From: Lingula anatina
Taxonomy: Eukaryota > Brachiopoda > Lingulata > Lingulida > Lingulidae
Assembly: GCF_001039355.2 (NCBI RefSeq)
Contig: NW_019774825.1
Location: forward strand, 223,537-287,536
Direction of reading: 5' to 3'
Length of the DNA stretch: 64,000 nucleotides
Position 1 is the first letter of the stretch, and each line of letters starts with the position of its first letter. This document shows, in pieces, positions 58,254 to 64,000 of the stretch. The position numbers and the translations under genes were made by a program. The notes beneath the pieces are model-generated. The model was not told the origin of the DNA. It saw only the letters and a program-made list of their open reading frames with translations, and made no database searches.

Positions 58254-61200
58254 ATGTCAGCAAACAAAGATTCACCAGAATGGAAAAAGCTTGAATTGTT
58301 GCAAAAGCTGGACAAAAATCCAAGATACGCTGGACCAGATGCAGAAGAAGCAAAGGGGTGGACAAGCCTCAATCTTCAAAGAATTGGAAGAAGAATTCCA
58401 CAGAGTATACGTCGATGTATTAAACTTAGAATACTTGATATATCTGGTAATGGAAACCTAGGCCATGCAACATGGGGTGCAATACACGCACTAACAGGTC
58501 TAGAGGAGTTGAATGCATCAGCATGTGGAGTCAATGTGATCTCAATGAAATTCGATCAGCTGGCAAACCTAATTAAATTAGATCTTTCAAAAAACAACTT
58601 GAAAGAATTCCCATCGTCAATATTTGAACTGAAGTCATTGGAAAAGCTTAACCTGGGCTATAACAACATCGCCACAGTTCCTCCACAGGCAAAGCAACTG
58701 AAACATCTTAAAAGCCTTGACCTGTCCCGAAACGAGCTGGAAGACTTCCCAGCACCAATATATGAGCTGGAGACACTAGAAGAGGTTAATGTGAGCTTTA
58801 ACAACATTGCGGCAATTCTGCCACAGGTGGAAAAAATGAAGAATCTGAAGGTGCTAAAGCTGTTCAAGAACAACCTGAAAGAATTCCCAATGCCGGTGTG
58901 TGCACTTAAGACACTAGAAGAAGTTGACCTGAGCTTTTCCAACATCAGAACAACCCCATCAAAGGTAAAGCAATTAAAAAATCTGAAGATTTTGAAACTC
59001 TCTAACAACAATCTGGATGAATTCCCAATACCAGCATGCGAACTGGAGGCACTAGAAGAGGTTGACCTGGACAACAACAACATCACCACAATTCCGCCAC
59101 AGGTTAAACAACTGAAGAATCTTAAGGTACTAAAGCTGTTAAAGAACAGACTGCGAGAATTCCCAAAACCAGTATGTGAGCTGGATTCACTAGAAGAGGT
59201 CGACATGAGCCATAACAACATAACAACAGTGCAACCAGAGGTAAAACAGTTGAAAAAGCTGAAGAAGCTAAGGCTGAAAGACAACGACCTGAAAGAATTT
59301 CCAATAGCAGTATGTGAATTGGAGGCACTAGAAGAGGTCGGAATGAGCGATAATAAGATCACCACAGTTCCAACAGAGGTGATTCAACTGAAGAATTTGA
59401 AGTCTCTAAATCTGCAGAAGAACAAATTGGACCAATTTCCAATTTCAGTATGTCAGCTTATGACACTAGAAGAGGTTATCTTATCCAATAACAAGATCCC
59501 CACTGTTCCATGGTTGGTAAAACAACTGAAGAACCTGAAGATACTAAGGCTACAGTTCAACAAACTGAATGAATTTCCGGAACCGATATGTGGGATGGAT
59601 TCTCTGGAGGAGGTCAACCTGGGCAACAACAGGATCTCCATTGTTCCATGGTGGGTAAAACAACTGAGGAACCTGAAGATACTAAGGCTACATTGCAACA
59701 AACTGAATGAATTTCCGGGACCGGTATGTGGGATGGAGTCTCTGGAGGAGGTTAACTTGTCCAATAACCAGATCCTGACAATTCCACTAGAAGCAAAACA
59801 ACTTAAAAATCTGAAGGAACTAAGGTTGCGCAACAACAATTTGGTAAATATTCCTTTATCGTTGTGTGAGCTGAAGACACTAGAAGAGATTTACCTGGAC
59901 AATAACAAGATCAGTGCAGTCCCTCCACAAATAGAACAACTGAAAAAACTCAGGATACTAGGGCTGTGTAAGAACAATATAGATGAATTTCCAAAGCCTG
60001 TATGTGAACTGGAAACACTAGAAGTAGTTGACCTGGAAGGTAACAGCATCACCACAATTCCGCCAGAGGTTCGACAACTGAAGAATCTTAAGGTACTTAA
60101 GCTGAAAAACAACAGGCTACGAGAATTCCCAAAACCAGTATGTGAGCTGGATACACTAGAAGAGATTGACATGAGCCATAACAACATAACAACATTGCGA
60201 CCAGAGGTAAAACAGTTGAAAAAGCTGAAGAAACTAAGACTGAACCACAACCATCTGAACGAATTTCCTGTTACACTATGTGAGCTGGAACCACTAGAAG
60301 AGGTTTACTTGGACCATAACAACATAACAACAGTGCGACCTGAGGTAAAACAGCTGAAAAAGCTGAAGAAACTAAGACTGAGCCACAACAACCTGAAAGA
60401 ATTTCCAGCTACACTATATAAACTGGAACCACTAGAAGAGGTTGACTTGGACCATAACAACATCACTATGGTTTCTTCAGAGGTTAAAAATCTACAGAAC
60501 CTTAAGATATTACGGATGTGCAACAACGGGCTGGATAAATTCCCTGTACCATTATGTAAGCTGGAGACACTAGAAGAGGCTTACTTGGACCATAACAACA
60601 TCACCACAGTCCCATCACAGGTAAAGCAACTGAAGAATTTGAGAAAAATATGGATGCGCAGCAACAATCTGGTCGAATTCCCAGTAACATTATGTGAGCT
60701 GGAGAAAATTAAAGGAGTTTTCTTGGACAATAACAAGATCACCGCTCTCCCAGCTCTGACAACACTCAGCAGAATACGAAGTTTAAGTCTTAAGTCTAAC
60801 AGTATTACTAAGATTTCAGAGGAAATAGGCAAAATGATGCAGCACTTAGAATCTCTTAACTTAGAAAACAACAAGTTGGAAAAATTACCTGAAGGGATGC
60901 GATTCCTATCATCTCTAAATGAGTTTTGCCTGGGGGGTAACACACTGATTCAGCCACCGGAAGAGGTAGTCAAAGAAGGCAGAGAGGCAGTGTTCCGATA
61001 TCTTGAAGATCTGGCACAAACCAGAGCAGAGAAAGCATCAAGACTTCAGGTTCAGGTGCTAGGAGAAACTTGTGTAGGAAAAACAAGTCTGGTGGGAACA
61101 CTCACAACGGGAGAGCCCTACTTGACCCTTGAAGCAGACAGAACGCATGTCCTGCAGCAAAAATCATGGGTGCCACAGGAGGATATCTTCTTGAATATCA

Positions 61201-64000
61201 ATGACTTCGGTGGTCATTCAGTCTACAAAGTTGCACACAACTTTTTCTTGACCAAAAATGCATTATCTTTGGTTGTTTTTGATATCTGTTTGAACATACC
61301 TGAGAAGTACCATCGTGATATAGGAACTTGGATTGAAAACATTTATTACAGATCACCAGAATCAAGAATTTTACTAGTAGGAACTCATGCAGACTTCCTT
61401 AGTGTTAAAGAAATACAGACAAAGAAGGAAAATATCAAGGGAGCGTGGAAAGCACAATTAGAAAAGAGACAATCCAGATTGAAAGCAGCCTGTGACACGT
61501 TGCGTAAAAAAATGAGAAAACAGAAAGAGCTTACAGAGGCGTATCGTACTAAATTAGATCACATAAGAAAATCAATGAAAAACCCACCACAGGTTTGTGA
61601 AGACATATTTGTCACAAGTTCCAAATCACAATATGGAATTGAGAACCTTAAAAATGAATTGATCCGAATAGCAAAGCAAAAGGCCATCATATTACCAGGA
61701 TCATGGTTGAAAATAGTAGAGAACATCGAAAAAGCTAAACACAGTGGGACAGAATCTGTTTTGTCCATGGATTCCATTGGAGAAATAAACGAAGAACACG
61801 AACCTCCCCCTAAAGTCGCCAGAATTGCAGAGGCATCAACCAGCAAAGAACGAGACAAATCAGAGAGTCAGAGGATGGAAGATGTAATTTCGTTTCTGCA
61901 TGATACTGGCGTGGTTTTGTGGTTCAAAGCCAATCCTTTGCTGCGACAGGTCATTTTTCACAAACAGGATGTGCTCATAAACCTCTTGAAGGCAGTCCTC
62001 CGCCATGATCTTGCATCCATCCTCGTATATGATACTAAACCCTTCAGTGAGAGATTTAGCGGACCGGGGTTTGAATCTGCAAAACAGGATGCGCTGAAAC
62101 GAGGTATTTTGAGCACAACATTGCTTGAATGTTTGTGGGAGAAGTATGACCTAGGGACACCAGGATTTTTAGCAATGCAGAAATTACTGAAGGACTTCGA
62201 GGTGTGCTATGTGGTTAAAGGCGAGGAAGAAGATATGATTCATTTTCCGTGGATCTTGGAAGAAGGTCGCCCAAAAGATCTTTCCTCCAAATGGCAGACT
62301 ACACCCCTTCCCCGAGATGCATTGCAAATTTCCACCGAGGTCCATTTTGCCGGCCCCTGCCCAATAGGGCTGTATGAAACGGCTGCTGTACATCTCCATG
62401 AACACTTGAAAAACTTCAAATCAACACGTATAGACTGGAAGGATGGTTTCTATGCCCAGCTTGGTGTTTATCTCCGAATGACACTTGAAAGGGAATGTGT
62501 AGGAAACCCAGCCAATGGAATACTAAGGCTTTCCATGCGGGGGGACAATCTTCACCAACTCAAAGAGTCTTACCTTAAGTTATTCAAGGACTTAACACAG
62601 TTGATAGAAAGAGAATGCCCTGGTGCAACTCGAGTTGAATATGTGGTGTGTCCACATTGTTTACATAATGAGGAAACATCTCCATCACTTTTTGAAATAC
62701 CAGAGCGATTTCTTAATGTTTCACTGGAAGATAGGGCATGTTATCACCCTTGCCCAGAGGAAGATCCAAGTTTCATGGCCTCGGCGGATTTCTATTATCC
62801 TGTGACGGAGGGTACGTTAATATTACAGTCAGTTATAAGCGGTAGTATTGTTATCCAAAATGGATGAAATTGCCACATTATCAGTTGGCAGAAAACTTTG
62901 AAACTGAACATTCTACTTTGTTTATTTTAAAAATAGTATATTTAATATAACGTGCTTCCCTACTATCTTGGTAGGTGCCATGACCGATCTCCACAGTACA
63001 GCCCTGAGGATACATGCTGTACAAATGTATAAAGACATCAGTGGTCTATCCCGGCCCCTCCAGGAGATAATGAATCGACTTGTGAAAGAAAAGATACTCA
63101 AAGAGCAAGACGGGAGATCCATCCTAGAGCCAGATGGAACAATCAGTCTTTTCAGCATCCTTAAAGGAAAGAGGGACTCAGCATTCTACATCTTCTGTGG
63201 AGCCTTACATGACAGTGGGAAACATGAAACTGCGAGTCTTCTGATGTAGGTTGACGTTTTGTTCCTACCAGCTATACTGACTTTTAATGTGTTTATCAAG
63301 TTAGATATTTCCTGGGTAATTTTTCCATTTTTTATTTCATTTACAGGCAGTTGGTTCACATTTAATTATACTGGATTGGTTTTTGGCGTATCTTTTATAA
63401 TGCAATTCATTATATGCCTCCAGAGGACTGCCCAAGGAACATTTGCTTGAAAGCATTAACCGATTTCCAATTTTTTCATGTTCCACTGAAAAACTACTTT
63501 TGTATGACAAATTTCTTTTATTTTGTTTTGAATGTAAATCATGCACTCCATTATAGGTTATCAGATTTGGCAGTGGATCTTGGGGAAGATGGTCTGAAAG
63601 AAGCGCTGACAACTTTGTTGAATGAGGGTGTACTAACACAGGAGGAGGAGAATGCTGTGCTTTATAAATCATGGCGACAGCTTTCGCGTAAGGTGGAAGT
63701 TCTTCTTCAAAAATTGAGCGACAAAGTTGGCTATTTACGGGATGAGGCCTTTTTTAATTTTAAGAAAGTTGTTTATGAGATTGAAAGGAAACATCGACAG
63801 GACAAGACACACCCTTCAAATTTACCCGAATGTGATAAGTTGGAATTGCTTCAAAAGCTCGAAAGAGACCCAAAATATTCTGATCCAGATTTTGAAGAAA
63901 AAGAGATGTGGACAAGCCTTAATCTACAAAGAATTGGAACCAGAATTCCACAGAGTATATCTCGCTGTGCCAGCATTGAAAGACTTGATATATCTGGTAA
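58254..64000 (+). CDS. Giant LRR-Roc-COR-CARD protein with a second LRR unit in frame (partial)
   Basis: Roco-family protein, closest in layout to MFHAS1-like LRR-Roc-COR proteins. Exons: 58254-62811, 62975-63245 and 63557 to beyond the window; phases join. The start at 58254 is preferred because an acceptor (TTTCAG) lies between it and the upstream ATG. Residues ~55-915: about three dozen 23-residue LRRs in an alternating two-type pattern. Roc GTPase: P-loop GETCVGKTS (~937), DFGG (~983), GTHAD (~1044). COR: ~1220-1510, ending in a CPHC pair. Exon 2 is one ~90-residue CARD-like domain (ILKGKRDSAFYIFCGALHDSG). Exon 3 starts with another CARD-like helical stretch (LLNEGVLTQEEE) and continues without stop into WTSLNLQRIGTRIPQSI, a repeat of the protein's own N-terminus (residues ~35-55). 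Roc binds GTP and COR dimerises; CARDs recruit caspases or adaptors. A role in death or innate signalling is inferred. Confidence 0.85.

Noticed and set aside
58658-60943. Several minus-strand ORFs of 70-235 codons
   Set aside because: Antisense shadows of the LRR repeats; their own repetitive Ser/Phe-rich sequence reflects the repeat on the other strand.

Overview
The window is AT-rich, intron-bearing genomic DNA from an invertebrate animal. Evidence: split genes with GT-AG introns, TATA and AATAAA signals, a Ty3/gypsy retrotransposon, several short inverted-repeat transposon (MITE) families, long simple repeats, and metazoan families (fibrinogen-related, retinol-dehydrogenase-type SDR, UNG, Roco). 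A marine lophotrochozoan or invertebrate deuterostome would fit; I cannot name the species. Six places hold N: one 247-base gap and five single N. Most sit at the edge of a duplicated block, so several 'duplications' may be unmerged haplotypes.

Layout. 0-2.2 kb: last three exons of a secreted fibrinogen-related protein (+). 2.2-4.8 kb: non-coding, with a 36-bp perfect palindrome and a tRNA-derived SINE. 4.9-7.1 kb: copy A of SDR exons 1-3 plus the 3' end of a retrotransposon, then the gap. 7.8-16.7 kb: the same exons again (copy B), a full-length Ty3/gypsy element lying antisense in intron 3, then exons 4-6, giving an intact 314-aa SDR gene (+). 20.8-26.6 kb: a second SDR gene (-, 7 exons, 436 aa), convergent with the first and sharing its intron positions, with a long acidic tail. 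26.6-35.3 kb: non-coding, rich in MITEs and simple repeats.

31.0-44.5 kb: uracil-DNA glycosylase (UNG). A 6-kb block is present twice around a single N. Only the second copy continues into the last exons, giving a complete five-exon gene with two in-frame starts that look like mitochondrial and nuclear isoforms. 45-54 kb: MITEs, a further short block duplicated around an N, and two tandem minus-strand genes for a small secreted cysteine-rich protein family that I do not recognise. 54-58.2 kb: non-coding, with a near-perfect 62-bp hairpin and a TTAA-flanked MITE. 58.25-64.0 kb: a very large Roco gene (+): LRRs, Roc GTPase, COR, a CARD-like exon, a second CARD-like stretch, then, still in frame, the start of a second LRR unit that runs off the window.

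The genes do not form one pathway. The fibrinogen-related protein, the secreted cysteine-rich peptides and the CARD-linked Roco protein would suit innate defence, but that is inference. The most unusual items are the in-frame double-Roco/CARD architecture, the two-gene secreted peptide family, a retrotransposon whose primer-binding site is complementary to its own predicted 5' RNA end, and four MITE families, one with a filled/empty site pair inside the window.
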